A DNA stretch of 50,765 bases, taken from an uncultured Eubacterium sp. (GTDB taxonomy: Bacteria > Bacillota > Clostridia > Lachnospirales > Lachnospiraceae). The first letter of the stretch is position 1. Each line of letters opens with the position of its first letter. Shown in pieces: positions 6,777-15,006 of this stretch. Under the pieces are notes generated by a model. That model searched no databases. It was not told where the DNA came from and worked only from the letters and a program-made list of their open reading frames with translations. Where the stretch lies: positions 1-50,765 of the forward strand of contig USBB01000017.1 in the NCBI GenBank assembly GCA_900552795.1, written 5' to 3'. Position numbers and translations under genes: made by a program.

Positions 6777-9221
6777 TTATTTAAGCCATTTTGCAAATTT
6801 CGTTTTGTCCATGGTGCTTAAGATGTACCAAGTTTTGTGGTCCTTATCCCATCTGGCTCCAAGTGATTTAACCTCATCTTTGTCATCAAATGGCACTTTA
6901 ATTGCTATTTTCTTTGCATTTGCTGCGCTTGCTGGCATTTTTGTGTTACCGTCTTTGGGGATCCATTTGCTGAAAGTGTTTTTGTCCATAGTGCTTAAGA
7001 TGTACCAAGTTTTTCTGTCCTTATCCCATCTGGCGCCAAGACTCTTTACGGCGTCCTTATCTTCAAATGGCACATCCAGTCTGATTTTCTTCACAGTCTT
7101 TGCATTTGTAAGCCATTTTGCAAACGGTTCAGTAGATCTTCCTTTAGGCACGAACCACATTTTGTTTTTCATATCAAAGAAAGCACCGAGCTCTTTTACC
7201 TTATCCTTATCCTCATATGGAACATTCAGGTATGCTTCTGCTTCCACTTTTTTCTGGCCAGGCTTTTTCTTGGTTTCAATGTTAAAAGTCTTTATGTATG
7301 CAGAAAAGTCATCTGAAATAGTCATATTCTTGATGTCGTTGACTTTATTTCTTACATACTCATGGATTTTATTCTGATACTCATTTGGATTAACTTGTCC
7401 TTTTACAATTCCATTCAAGCCTTCTTCCCACTGTGCTGTAATCTTTGGGTTTAACAGCTCAGGAATGGAATTTTTAATGATTTCATAAATGGCAATGCCT
7501 GTGTCAGTTGGTGTCATTATCTGAGTTTTCTTGTTAATGCTTATATAGCCTATGTCATCCAGCTTCTTTATGATTGCTGCTCTTGTTGATGATGTTCCAA
7601 TTCCACAGTCTTTGAGTACACCCTTTAAAGTCTCTTCTTCAAGAGAATTGCCTGCGTTCTCCATTGCTGTAATCATTGAACCTGATGTATAACGATTTGG
7701 AGGCGTTGTTTCTCCTGCAAATAAAGCTATCTGACATGGGAACTGCTGCCCCGGCTGTAATGACTCAACTGCTGCTGGAAGCTTGCTGCTGCCGTTTGGA
7801 ATACCTGTAAGTGCCATATAACCCGGATCAATAAGTGTTGAACCACCTGCATAAAAACGTTCTCCGCCACAGTTCTCAACAAGCTCAACCTTTTTATATA
7901 CTGCTGGCGGCATAAATATTGCTAAAAATCTTGATGCAATCAGATAGTAAATAGACTGGTCAATATCTGACATCGCAGAAAGTGCTGACAAGTTCTGTCC
8001 AGTCGGAATAATTGCATAGTGGTCTGAAATCTTGCTGTCATCAACATATCGTTTACTGCCAATAATTGATGTTGGATCGCCTGTAAGAATTTTGTTTGCA
8101 ACATCTGTATACTTCGGAAGTCCCGACAATCCTGAAACGTTTCTGCCAATTTCCTTTGCAACCGCTGTTGATAATACTCTTGCATCAGTTCTTGGATATG
8201 TAGTAAGTTTCGCCTCATAAAGTCTCTGTGCTGTCTGTAATGTCTGGTCCGGAGAAATATGAAACAGCTTTGAACATGTGCTCTGTAAACTTGCAAGTGA
8301 AAACAGCTGGTCTACATATGAGTTTTTGTTTTTAATATCAAGATTTTCTATTGATAGCGTTCTTGGCAGTCCGGCAGCGAATTTCTCAGCATCCTCTTTG
8401 TTTAAAAATCCATTATTGCCATACATGTTGCTGTGCGGTTTTTCAGGACTTACTTTCCATTCTGCCTCGACATAGCCGTCTCCTACTGGGATACGTGATT
8501 TTACTTTGAAGAATTTTGTTGCGACAAAGTTTTTAATTTCTCTTTCTCTTTCCACAACCATTCCCTGTACACAGGTCATAACTCTGCCTACTGCAATTGA
8601 ACCCTTAAGCCCAACACTTTCCTGATATTTACATGTAAGCACTCTTGAAATGTTGATACCTGTTGAATAATCCTCAATTGCACGGATAAATCCGCTTGCA
8701 GACATATTTGTATATGCAGACAGCGGTTTTGCTTCTCTTATACCTTTTCTGATTTCATCCATTGTCTGCGAATCAATCCATACAACAAGTTCTTTTGCGT
8801 TTGGATTGTGTCCAGCCATCATTCTGATAAGCATCTGTATGTAAAGTCCTTCTCTTGCAGAATCACCAGCATAATAGATTGCGTCAATGTCTGGCCTGTT
8901 ATAGAGTCCCTTTATCACGTTGAACTGGTCTTTTGTGTTTGGGAGTGTTTCATATAAATATCTCTGCGGAATGAATGGCAGATCATCAAGATTCCAGTTT
9001 TTATATGCCTCATCATATTTTTCCGGATAAGACATTGTGACAAGATGTCCTACTGCCCATGTAACAATCCATTCATCACCTTCAAGATAACCGTCATATC
9101 TTAGTAATTGTGTATTTAAAGCTGCTGCATAGCTCATTGCAACCGATGGCTTCTCAGCAATAATTATTTTTTTGTGAGTTTTAGGAAATGTTGAGTTAAC
9201 ATTATTATTTGTGTTGTTCAT
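6777..9221 (-). CDS. topB: DNA topoisomerase III (type IA) with three C-terminal DUF5710 repeats
   Basis: 814 aa. Type IA enzymes pass single strands through a transient break; plasmid and ICE copies help resolve or process transfer DNA. Visible features: IIIAEKPSVA (19-28) with the TOPRIM Glu, the second TOPRIM strand YAGDSAREG (117-125), and the active-site TYPRTDARVL with Tyr342. In the TOPRIM DxDxE motif the second Asp is Ala122 (D120-S-A-R-E124), a departure from the usual DPDRE. After about residue 690 come three repeats of a LNVPYEDKDKVKELGA-type unit ending in a W-F/Y-x-P/L patch, the DUF5710 fold thought to bind DNA. It is the last gene of the operon from promoter A3, with AAAGGA before the start. 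Confidence 0.9.
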   Translation of the reverse strand: MNNTNNNVNSTFPKTHKKIIIAEKPSVAMSYAAALNTQLLRYDGYLEGDEWIVTWAVGHLVTMSYPEKYDEAYKNWNLDDLPFIPQRYLYETLPNTKDQFNVIKGLYNRPDIDAIYYAGDSAREGLYIQMLIRMMAGHNPNAKELVVWIDSQTMDEIRKGIREAKPLSAYTNMSASGFIRAIEDYSTGINISRVLTCKYQESVGLKGSIAVGRVMTCVQGMVVEREREIKNFVATKFFKVKSRIPVGDGYVEAEWKVSPEKPHSNMYGNNGFLNKEDAEKFAAGLPRTLSIENLDIKNKNSYVDQLFSLASLQSTCSKLFHISPDQTLQTAQRLYEAKLTTYPRTDARVLSTAVAKEIGRNVSGLSGLPKYTDVANKILTGDPTSIIGSKRYVDDSKISDHYAIIPTGQNLSALSAMSDIDQSIYYLIASRFLAIFMPPAVYKKVELVENCGGERFYAGGSTLIDPGYMALTGIPNGSSKLPAAVESLQPGQQFPCQIALFAGETTPPNRYTSGSMITAMENAGNSLEEETLKGVLKDCGIGTSSTRAAIIKKLDDIGYISINKKTQIMTPTDTGIAIYEIIKNSIPELLNPKITAQWEEGLNGIVKGQVNPNEYQNKIHEYVRNKVNDIKNMTISDDFSAYIKTFNIETKKKPGQKKVEAEAYLNVPYEDKDKVKELGAFFDMKNKMWFVPKGRSTEPFAKWLTNAKTVKKIRLDVPFEDKDAVKSLGARWDKDRKTWYILSTMDKNTFSKWIPKDGNTKMPASAANAKKIAIKVPFDDKDEVKSLGARWDKDHKTWYILSTMDKTKFAKWLK

Positions 9222-9268
9222 GATATTTTTTCCTTTCTTTACTTAGGTAAACAAATATGCAAAGGTGC

Positions 9269-9550
9269 TTAGTATGGTTTTTGAATGATTAAATAATTGT
9301 CTCTTTTTAGAATGCTGATAAATTCAGTTGCAATGTTTTCACCATAGCCATAGCCTTCAAATTCTTCTATCAATGATTCTGTGGGTTCTTCTTTACAGTT
9401 ATAACCTAAGATATAATGTAATGTCCGCAATTGTTCTGTGCTCAGAGTGTTGAGTTTTTCTTTTATAAGCAGTGGAATCCAAATAAGAAGTTCATTGCGT
9501 TCATTATCAAAAGAGACATTTATCTCTTTTAAATTATGTTTATTTTTCAT
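9269..9550 (-). CDS. Small unknown protein upstream of topB
   Basis: 93 aa, acidic to neutral, no recognised domain. Its start overlaps the end of the preceding gene by 11 nt, with the ribosome binding site (AAAGGAAA) inside that gene, so translation is probably coupled. It sits in the TadZ-like/topB operon. Function unknown. Confidence 0.7.
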   Translation of the reverse strand: MKNKHNLKEINVSFDNERNELLIWIPLLIKEKLNTLSTEQLRTLHYILGYNCKEEPTESLIEEFEGYGYGENIATEFISILKRDNYLIIQKPY

Positions 9551-9929
9551 AGATATTTCCTTTCTGTGGAGGATCTTCTATATAGTATTCTGATGATGCA
9601 CCAGAGTTGAAGCTATCGTCAAAACAATCAGCATGTTTCATTAGTGCTTTATGTGAAATTTCTATTTGCTCTAATTCAAGACCACATGGATCATCTTTAC
9701 AAGGTACTAAGGCATAACTTTTATAAGGTTCTACTTTAATGCCTTTTGCAGTTTGATGCAGACGAATCCAGAATCCTCCCTTTTTTGATAATTCAACTGT
9801 TATATTAAGTTTATTCCGCTCTGATATTTTTTCATTTGTCTTCACTTCGAATGCAAGTCCTTTTACCGTTCGACCTTGATATTGGAATTCTCTGCATTCA
9901 AAATCATATCCTAATATTAAGTAAGTCAT
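9540..9929 (-). CDS. Small unknown protein in the topB operon
   Basis: 129 aa, predicted soluble and beta-rich, starting MTYLILGYDFECREFQYQGR. No domain recognised. AGAAAGGA precedes the ATG. It is the second gene after the TadZ-like ATPase, preceded by a small hairpin between the genes. Confidence 0.7.
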   Translation of the reverse strand: MTYLILGYDFECREFQYQGRTVKGLAFEVKTNEKISERNKLNITVELSKKGGFWIRLHQTAKGIKVEPYKSYALVPCKDDPCGLELEQIEISHKALMKHADCFDDSFNSGASSEYYIEDPPQKGNIYEK

Positions 9930-9945
9930 TAAAATTCCTTTCTGC

Positions 9946-9967
9946 GGGAGTCTGTTTAAAGACTCCC
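9946..9967 (-). other. Intra-operon hairpin
   Basis: GGGAGTC / GACTCCC with an 8-nt loop between the TadZ-like gene and the next gene. It has no T-run on the minus strand, so it is more likely an RNA-stability or processing element than a terminator. Confidence 0.5.
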
Positions 9968-9987
9968 ATCCTTTCTATATCTCTTTA

Positions 9988-12150
9988 CTAAAACTTGTTT
10001 ACCATTGTATCTATAACGCTGTTCCAGTCTTTCTGAAGCTGTCCTGTAACTGCTGAAAAATCATGCTGTGGCAAGAATAAAATACTGTAACCATCCATTG
10101 CTGCCTCAATATCTTTCTGACGTTCTTTGTCTGTTACATGATTAAATACAAACAGCCAGTCGTATGCCTGATTCTCTTCTTCTGAAATAAACTTCGCTAC
10201 ATTTCCAAGATCTTCATATGTAACAGTCATAATATTGAGGTCAGCTCTTAACATATCTGAGTTGTCAACAGCATTGACTTTTACATTCTCATATGGCCCG
10301 CGGTCGTAAACAATAAGTCCGCTTTTATATGCTTCAAAACGATCTTCTTCCGTGCTAATGTCTTTAACCAGATAATCATCCGGCAGCGAGGCGTTGTTGT
10401 CGGCTCTATCAATATAGACTTCTCTGTTATATCTATTTGCAAGAGCTACTGCCAGTGAACCGGCTGTGTAGCTTGCCCCGCATCCGTGTCTGAAACTTGT
10501 AACAAATACTGAAATATGGCCAGAAAAATTGTTTTTAAGTTTTCTCGCACGTCCATGATTTTTGTCAGAGAATTTAGGCATTTTAATCAGTTCTTTAAGC
10601 GATGGTTTTTCTGACGTTTCCTTCTTAAGCCGCTTCATTTCAGCCTTTTCTTCTTTTTCCATGCGAAGCTGCTCTTTCTTTGCTTTCTGCTCAGCAAGTT
10701 TTTCTTCTCGCTCAGACTGCAGTTTTGCCATCTTTTCTTTATGTTCACGTTTCTGCTGTTCAAGTTTTTCCTGTCTTTTGGCTTCACGTTCAGCTTTTAG
10801 TCTAGCTTCTTCTTCAGCTTTTTCTTTACGGTGGGCTTCCTCTTCGGCCTTTTTCTTTTCAGCTTCTTCTTTTGCTCTTGCCGCTGCTTCTTCTCTTTCC
10901 TTTTTCTTTCTTTCAGCCTCTATTGCCTTCTGCTTTTCAGCTTCCTCTTTTTCCTTTTTACGTCTTTCTTCTTCTATGGCTTTCTGGCGAGCTCTTTCCG
11001 CCGCTTCTGCAGCTTCCTTCTTCTTACGCTCTTCTTCCTGCTTTTTCTTTAACTCTGCCTGTTTCTTTAATTCTGCCTGTCTTGCGGCTTCTTCTTCAGC
11101 TTTTTTCTTTTCGGCCAGTTCTTTTTCAGCCTGTTCCTTAAGCTGTTTTTGACGTGCTTCTTCTTCAGCAGCCTTTTTGAGTTCTTCTTGTCTCTTGAGT
11201 TCTTCCTGTCTGGCTTTCTCTTTTTCCTCAGCTTCTGCTTTTGCTTTAGCTTCAGCCTCTTCCTTTTTACGCTGTTCTTCTTCTTGTTTTTTCTTTTTCT
11301 CAGCAGCTTTTTCAGCAGCTCTCTGTTCCTTTTTACTAAGTTCAACTGCTATTTCCGGAGCTGGGACATCTTCAAAATCATCAAAGCTTCCAAACTCATT
11401 TGCTTTTACATGATACTTTTCTTCTGCAAGGCCTGCTTCTTCTCCCTCAGGTTCAATTTTAATCGGGACATTTTGAACAGAAGTATTTTCTTCTATTTTT
11501 TTATCTTTTATCTTTTTTCCAAATAAACTGCCGAAGAAACTTTTCTTTTCCTCTTTAACCTCTTCCTTTTTGAATGGAAGTGCATCATACGTCCAGTCTT
11601 TGTGATATACCGGGTCAACAATACCTTTTCGTCTTAAAGTGAGTCCAAGTTTTACAGCCAAGTCATATGGACATACCATTTCCTTTTTATCTGAAACGGC
11701 AATACATGTATATCCGTTGTTCTTAAACTCCTGAAATTCCTCCTTGCTTGCACCACTTAAAATAAGTTCACACTTTGCATTTGATTCTGTAAGATATTCT
11801 CCAATATCTGAAATGTTTGAGACATCACCTGATGTGCACAAATAAAGCATGTCATAGTTGTTGTCAAACTTCTGGAAAATAGTTACCTTGCCAAAATCAT
11901 AAATTAAAATATCTTCTGTTGGCTCGGTCATGCATCCCTGCGGATAAAAATGAATGTTGTTAAATTCAAATGAACCATCTTCGTTCTTTTCTACCTGTAC
12001 ATCTGCATACTGGGGCTCCAAAACCGTGTCTGGTTCAATTACTGCAACAGAGTTATCTCCTCCGGCAATATAATTGGCAGCATGTATTGCGAAGCTGCTG
12101 CATCCTGTATGATCTTTTAATGAGAAAAATCCTATCTTGACTAAAGACAC
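9988..12150 (-). CDS. TadZ/ParA-like protein: two degenerate P-loop domains joined by a 260-residue charged helix
   Basis: 720 aa with GTG start (AGG 8 nt upstream). N-terminal domain (1-190) has a ParA/MinD-like shape: IGFFSLKDHTGCSSFAIHAANYI, where the expected KGGxGKS is replaced by KDHTGCSS. Residues about 271-530 are almost only E, K, A, R and Q, so a long single helix or coiled coil. The C-terminal domain (about 545-720) again looks P-loop derived (VTSFRHGCGASYTAGSLAVALANRY) followed by a YIDRAD strand, also lacking the canonical lysine. TadZ/CpaE proteins are divergent ParA relatives that position Tad pili. Being in one operon with topB, it may link the pilus pole to DNA transfer. That role is inference. 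Confidence 0.65.
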   Translation of the reverse strand: MSLVKIGFFSLKDHTGCSSFAIHAANYIAGGDNSVAVIEPDTVLEPQYADVQVEKNEDGSFEFNNIHFYPQGCMTEPTEDILIYDFGKVTIFQKFDNNYDMLYLCTSGDVSNISDIGEYLTESNAKCELILSGASKEEFQEFKNNGYTCIAVSDKKEMVCPYDLAVKLGLTLRRKGIVDPVYHKDWTYDALPFKKEEVKEEKKSFFGSLFGKKIKDKKIEENTSVQNVPIKIEPEGEEAGLAEEKYHVKANEFGSFDDFEDVPAPEIAVELSKKEQRAAEKAAEKKKKQEEEQRKKEEAEAKAKAEAEEKEKARQEELKRQEELKKAAEEEARQKQLKEQAEKELAEKKKAEEEAARQAELKKQAELKKKQEEERKKKEAAEAAERARQKAIEEERRKKEKEEAEKQKAIEAERKKKEREEAAARAKEEAEKKKAEEEAHRKEKAEEEARLKAEREAKRQEKLEQQKREHKEKMAKLQSEREEKLAEQKAKKEQLRMEKEEKAEMKRLKKETSEKPSLKELIKMPKFSDKNHGRARKLKNNFSGHISVFVTSFRHGCGASYTAGSLAVALANRYNREVYIDRADNNASLPDDYLVKDISTEEDRFEAYKSGLIVYDRGPYENVKVNAVDNSDMLRADLNIMTVTYEDLGNVAKFISEEENQAYDWLFVFNHVTDKERQKDIEAAMDGYSILFLPQHDFSAVTGQLQKDWNSVIDTMVNKF

Positions 12151-12185
12151 TTTTATTACCTGCCTTTCTTTATAAATGTATATAT

Positions 12186-12214
12186 ATAATCTTTAAAAAT
12201 TCGATTTTGTCCAA
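12186..12214 (-). promoter_or_regulatory. Class A promoter A3
   Basis: -35 TTGGAC (12209-12214), 17 bp, -10 GATTAT (12186-12191). It drives the TadZ-like/topB operon. Confidence 0.7.
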
Positions 12215-12238
12215 ACTAAATGGCAAAATTCTCTTAAA

Positions 12239-12266
12239 TTAATATGGATTTTAAAGATTTTCACAA
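12239..12266 (-). promoter_or_regulatory. Class B promoter element B5
   Basis: Core TTTAAAATCCATATTA, 25 nt upstream of A3, so this operon has both promoter types. Confidence 0.55.
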
Positions 12267-12297
12267 AAAAAAAGAGCAGTTAACAATAACTACTCTT
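12264..12297 (-). terminator. Intrinsic terminator after the small sigma factor gene
   Basis: GAGTAGTTATTGTTAACTGCTC hairpin region (arms GAGTAGTTA / TAACTGCTC) then nine T. Confidence 0.85.
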
Positions 12298-12305
12298 CCT
12301 TTTAC

Positions 12306-13001
12306 TTACATTGCAGCATCCAAAGCGGCTCTTACTTTATTAAGAGCAGTCTGCTTTATGTATGAGACGGATGATTTGCTCATTCCTATCTCATCAGCTG
12401 CCTGTCGAACTGTTACACCGTTTATGACAACAAGATTAATCACTTTCTTCTCATTGTCATTAAGCTGTTTGATAACTTCTCTTGCTTCTGCAAGAGTCTC
12501 TTTGTCAACAGCTATCTCTTCCGGTGTCTTAACAGTTGCAAGAGCTTTAGGCGAATACGTTTTATTTGTATCGTTGTTACTCTTTTCATCCATCATTACG
12601 TCCAGTGACGCAGGAATGAATGGATTTGAGTCCTTGCTCATTGCTTTGTACTTAAGCCTTGTTCTGTTTGACAGCTTAAGCCCGCCAGCAGAGTATTTTT
12701 TGTTTAATTCCACCATCACACGATACTTGATAGCAGAGTAAACATAATTACTCTTGTCCGAAAGATTTTTTCTTTCTGGATGTGCAGCATAGTCATTGAA
12801 TACTGCAAGTACTGCAAGACAGCACTCCTGAAAGACGTCGTCATACTCAATACCGTTTGAAGAAAAACTCTTATAGACACCTCCTGTTATTTTATGCAGC
12901 AGGTTTGGCTGTTCCTCAATGAATGCCCCGCTGACTATTCCTGATGGCTGATTATTTTCAATCATTTGTAAATAATCAACCAGTTTCTTATCTTTATTCA
13001 T
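12306..13001 (-). CDS. Sigma-70 family factor with regions 2 and 4 only
   Basis: 231 aa from the second ATG, which has AAAGGAGG 8 nt upstream; the first ATG lies only 2 nt from it. Region 2 is seen around YDDVFQECCLAVLAVFNDYA and YVYSAIKYRVMVELNKK. Region 4 has REVIKQLNDNEKKVINLVV and an HTH, VTVRQAADEIGMSKSSVSYI. There is no region 3, as in ECF-like or phage-type sigma factors. The gene is a single-gene unit behind a class B element with an inverted repeat reaching its Shine-Dalgarno. I infer that it may direct RNA polymerase to class B sites, including its own. Confidence 0.8.
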   Translation of the reverse strand: MNKDKKLVDYLQMIENNQPSGIVSGAFIEEQPNLLHKITGGVYKSFSSNGIEYDDVFQECCLAVLAVFNDYAAHPERKNLSDKSNYVYSAIKYRVMVELNKKYSAGGLKLSNRTRLKYKAMSKDSNPFIPASLDVMMDEKSNNDTNKTYSPKALATVKTPEEIAVDKETLAEAREVIKQLNDNEKKVINLVVINGVTVRQAADEIGMSKSSVSYIKQTALNKVRAALDAAM

Positions 13002-13009
13002 AATCATTA

Positions 13010-13061
13010 CCTCCTTTATTTGTTGACATATGAATAATTAAGTTCCATATAATAAAGGTGG
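13010..13061 (-). repeat. Inverted repeat joining a class B core to the sigma gene Shine-Dalgarno
   Basis: CCTCCTTTATT (13010-13020) and AATAAAGGTGG (13051-13061) are inverted copies with one mismatch, with a further catatg/catat pair inside. If transcribed from upstream, the RNA could hide the ribosome binding site of the small sigma factor. Confidence 0.5.
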
Positions 13062-13080
13062 GTTTTGATAAATGAACACC
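13051..13080 (-). promoter_or_regulatory. Class B promoter element B6
   Basis: Minus strand GGTGTTCATTTATC then AAAACCCACCTTTATT. It is upstream of the small sigma factor gene. Confidence 0.6.
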
Positions 13081-13097
13081 AATGAAAATTTCTGCAC

Positions 13098-13132
13098 AAA
13101 AAAAAGAGACACATGAAAAATCATGCATCTCT
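13098..13132 (-). terminator. Intrinsic terminator after the cold-shock gene
   Basis: AGAGATGCATGATTTTTCATGTGTCTCT region (arms AGAG/CTCT and CATGA/TCATG) followed by eight T. Confidence 0.8.
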
Positions 13133-13145
13133 GTGGCGGAAGTCC

Positions 13146-13346
13146 TTATGACTCCTTTACCTTGACAGCATACTGCTTGCCGTCTACGACCTGAACATCG
13201 AATGTTACATCTGCATTTGTATGAAGAGTCTTGAAAGACTTATCTGACTCAATCGCTGAAAAATGAACGAAATAATCCTGTCCATCCTCTCCTGTTACAA
13301 ATCCATAGCCCTTGCGGTTGCTAAACCATTTTACTTTTCCTGTCAT
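13146..13346 (-). CDS. Cold-shock domain protein (CspA family)
   Basis: 66 aa, the full length of the family. GKVKWFSNRKGYGFVT contains RNP1 (KGYGFV) and DYFVHFSAI contains RNP2 (YFVHFS). Such proteins bind single-stranded RNA or DNA and melt secondary structure. It is the last gene of the operon from B7 (prepilin peptidase, unknown, RuvC-like, csp). On a mobile element it may help translate structured leaders or protect single-stranded DNA; that is inference. Confidence 0.95.
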   Translation of the reverse strand: MTGKVKWFSNRKGYGFVTGEDGQDYFVHFSAIESDKSFKTLHTNADVTFDVQVVDGKQYAVKVKES

Positions 13347-13368
13347 TTCTTTTAATTCCTTTCTTTTC

Positions 13369-13860
13369 TTATGCGGACCGTTTTTCTTGATCCTTGCACA
13401 TATTTATGTAAGCGAGTCCAATCAGCTGCGAATCTGAAATATCGTCCTGACTGATCCCGGTTTTACCAATTGACCACTGTTTAAGTTCTTCTCTCTTGCG
13501 CGGCACCTTTTCGCCAGCATCTTTTACGAGAGAATGCCACTGGGATGGTGTAAATTCCCAGAATGTTGTATCATGCATCATTGCCCATGTTTCTACTGTT
13601 GCAATAGTTCTCTGCAACAGCTTATATGTTTTGATATTTTTTTTAAACGGAACATCTTCTATGACAATAATGTCAGGTTTTATCCTGTCTAAAAATCCAA
13701 GCAGCGTTTCTCTCATGTACTGGGTGTGATCTTTATATTTCTGCTTGTCATAAAAAAATCTGTCCTGTTCTGCGATTTCTGCATTATGCCATATTGTGTA
13801 GCCTGTTGATGCTGTTGCTGCATCTATTGATACCATTACGCATTTTTTGTTTGTGCCCAT
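13369..13860 (-). CDS. RuvC-like Holliday junction resolvase
   Basis: 163 aa, typical for phage and plasmid RuvC-type enzymes. Catalytic acids of the RNase H fold are in place: Asp13 in VSIDAATASTG, Glu68 in IIVIEDVPF, and the C-terminal pair in QDDISDSQLIGLAY (Asp139/140 and Asp143). It would resolve four-way junctions during recombination, replication or transfer of the element. GTGAGGT lies 7 nt before the ATG. It sits between an unknown gene and csp in the B7 operon. Confidence 0.8.
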   Translation of the reverse strand: MGTNKKCVMVSIDAATASTGYTIWHNAEIAEQDRFFYDKQKYKDHTQYMRETLLGFLDRIKPDIIVIEDVPFKKNIKTYKLLQRTIATVETWAMMHDTTFWEFTPSQWHSLVKDAGEKVPRKREELKQWSIGKTGISQDDISDSQLIGLAYINMCKDQEKRSA

Positions 13861-13892
13861 ATATGTTACCTCACATTTTTTTTTCTATATTC

Positions 13893-14192
13893 TTATCCTA
13901 CAATCACATTTTCGATGCCATAGTCTTCTCTCAAAGCTGCAATTATAAGCGGATAATCTTCATCATCATCTATGCTTAGTGATTTTATAAAGGATATAGC
14001 GCCTCTTTTTTCCACCTTATCAAGTACAAAAGTGTATTCTTCATCAGCATTTTCAACTGGAGTCAGCTGTCCGATAAACTCACACGAATATCCATACTCC
14101 ATTGAAAATTCTATATCGTTATATCCTAACCGGCATGTTCTGTGAAAAAAGTCTTCCGGCTTAAATTCCTTATCTGTACTTACTGTTATCAT
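13893..14192 (-). CDS. Small unknown acidic protein
   Basis: 99 aa, no membrane segment or signal. It has an acidic stretch (SIDDDEDYPL) and ends IENVIVG. GAGAGGT precedes the ATG. It lies 13 nt after the prepilin peptidase gene and 32 nt before the RuvC-like gene. No family recognised. Confidence 0.7.
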   Translation of the reverse strand: MITVSTDKEFKPEDFFHRTCRLGYNDIEFSMEYGYSCEFIGQLTPVENADEEYTFVLDKVEKRGAISFIKSLSIDDDEDYPLIIAALREDYGIENVIVG

Positions 14193-14205
14193 AATAAAAA
14201 CCTCT

Positions 14206-14859
14206 CTATATCAAATTATTAATTCCCCATAACACTATTGTTACTACATATGCCGCACACAGCATATACGGACAGAACGCTTTTGGAGTCTTAAGATTTA
14301 TTCCTTTCTTCAAATTACCTTCTTTTGCATTAATTATTACCATCATTACTGCTGCCACAAATAATACCAAACACCAGTACATGATTGCTGATTCAATTGC
14401 TGACACTGTTGATGTTGAAATAAGCTTCAGATAACAGCAGTTTCCAATTAAATATGAAAATAAAATATCTCCACTGTTATATCCGTTTACAAAATATACT
14501 GCTGCTGCCAACAACAGTATAATCAAAGTAAAACATGAAAAATGTTTCAGTATAATGCTTTCACAAATAACTGATAGTGGCACGAGTATGTATATATATC
14601 CAAATGTCACTAATTGTGTCTTCTTATCAGTAATGGCTGCAATCTGCATATATGACATGCATATAATAAGGAAGATACTCGTTACAATATTTGTATTTAT
14701 GACTACTGGAAATGAAATAACTGCTTTTATTGCCAGCCATATAAGTTCTTTTTTATTTAAGGTAATGTTAAAATCCTTATCATTTTTTATGCCATGTACG
14801 CCGTATGTTATAAGGCCTGCATACAAAACCGCTGAAATTACATTGTTCACAATATTCAA
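14206..14859 (-). CDS. Prepilin peptidase-like membrane protein (A24, TadV/CpaA type)
   Basis: 217 aa, six to seven hydrophobic segments. The two aspartates of type IV prepilin peptidases appear in matching places: AAITDKKTQLV after the third helix and NGYNSGDILF in the GxGD position. The TPKAFCPYMLCAAYVV end resembles the last helix of the family. It would cut the leaders of the pilin-like proteins at 15926-17693. The start is a TTG with only a weak ribosome binding site; two very short ORFs immediately upstream could couple translation. First gene of the operon from B7. Confidence 0.7.
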   Translation of the reverse strand: MNIVNNVISAVLYAGLITYGVHGIKNDKDFNITLNKKELIWLAIKAVISFPVVINTNIVTSIFLIICMSYMQIAAITDKKTQLVTFGYIYILVPLSVICESIILKHFSCFTLIILLLAAAVYFVNGYNSGDILFSYLIGNCCYLKLISTSTVSAIESAIMYWCLVLFVAAVMMVIINAKEGNLKKGINLKTPKAFCPYMLCAAYVVTIVLWGINNLI

Positions 14860-14933
14860 TCTTATCTCATCTACATATTCACATCAGTAGACATTCCTTT
14901 ACTGTTTTTTAGAAGTTTGTAAAAACCTTACAT

Positions 14934-14962
14934 AATATATATGGATTTTAAAAACGAACAGC
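14934..14962 (-). promoter_or_regulatory. Class B promoter element B7
   Basis: Minus strand CTGTTCGTTTTT then AAAATCCATATATATT. It is upstream of the prepilin peptidase/RuvC-like/csp operon. Confidence 0.65.
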
Positions 14963-14965
14963 AAT

Positions 14966-15000
14966 AAAAAAAGACATCCTTTTTTGAATGTCTTTTTTTT
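14966..15000 (-). terminator. Intrinsic terminator after the CpaB-like gene
   Basis: GACATTC / GGATGTC-type hairpin flanked by A- and T-runs; it could work in both directions. Confidence 0.8.
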
Positions 15001-15006
15001 GCTGCT

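Noticed and set aside
6805..7377. Plus-strand 190-codon frame
   Set aside because: Antisense shadow of the DUF5710 repeats in topB; the minus frame has clear domain motifs.
10562..11526. Long plus-strand frames rich in Ser, Phe and Leu
   Set aside because: They are the antisense of the E/K-rich helix of the TadZ-like protein, overlap in several frames and have no ribosome binding sites.
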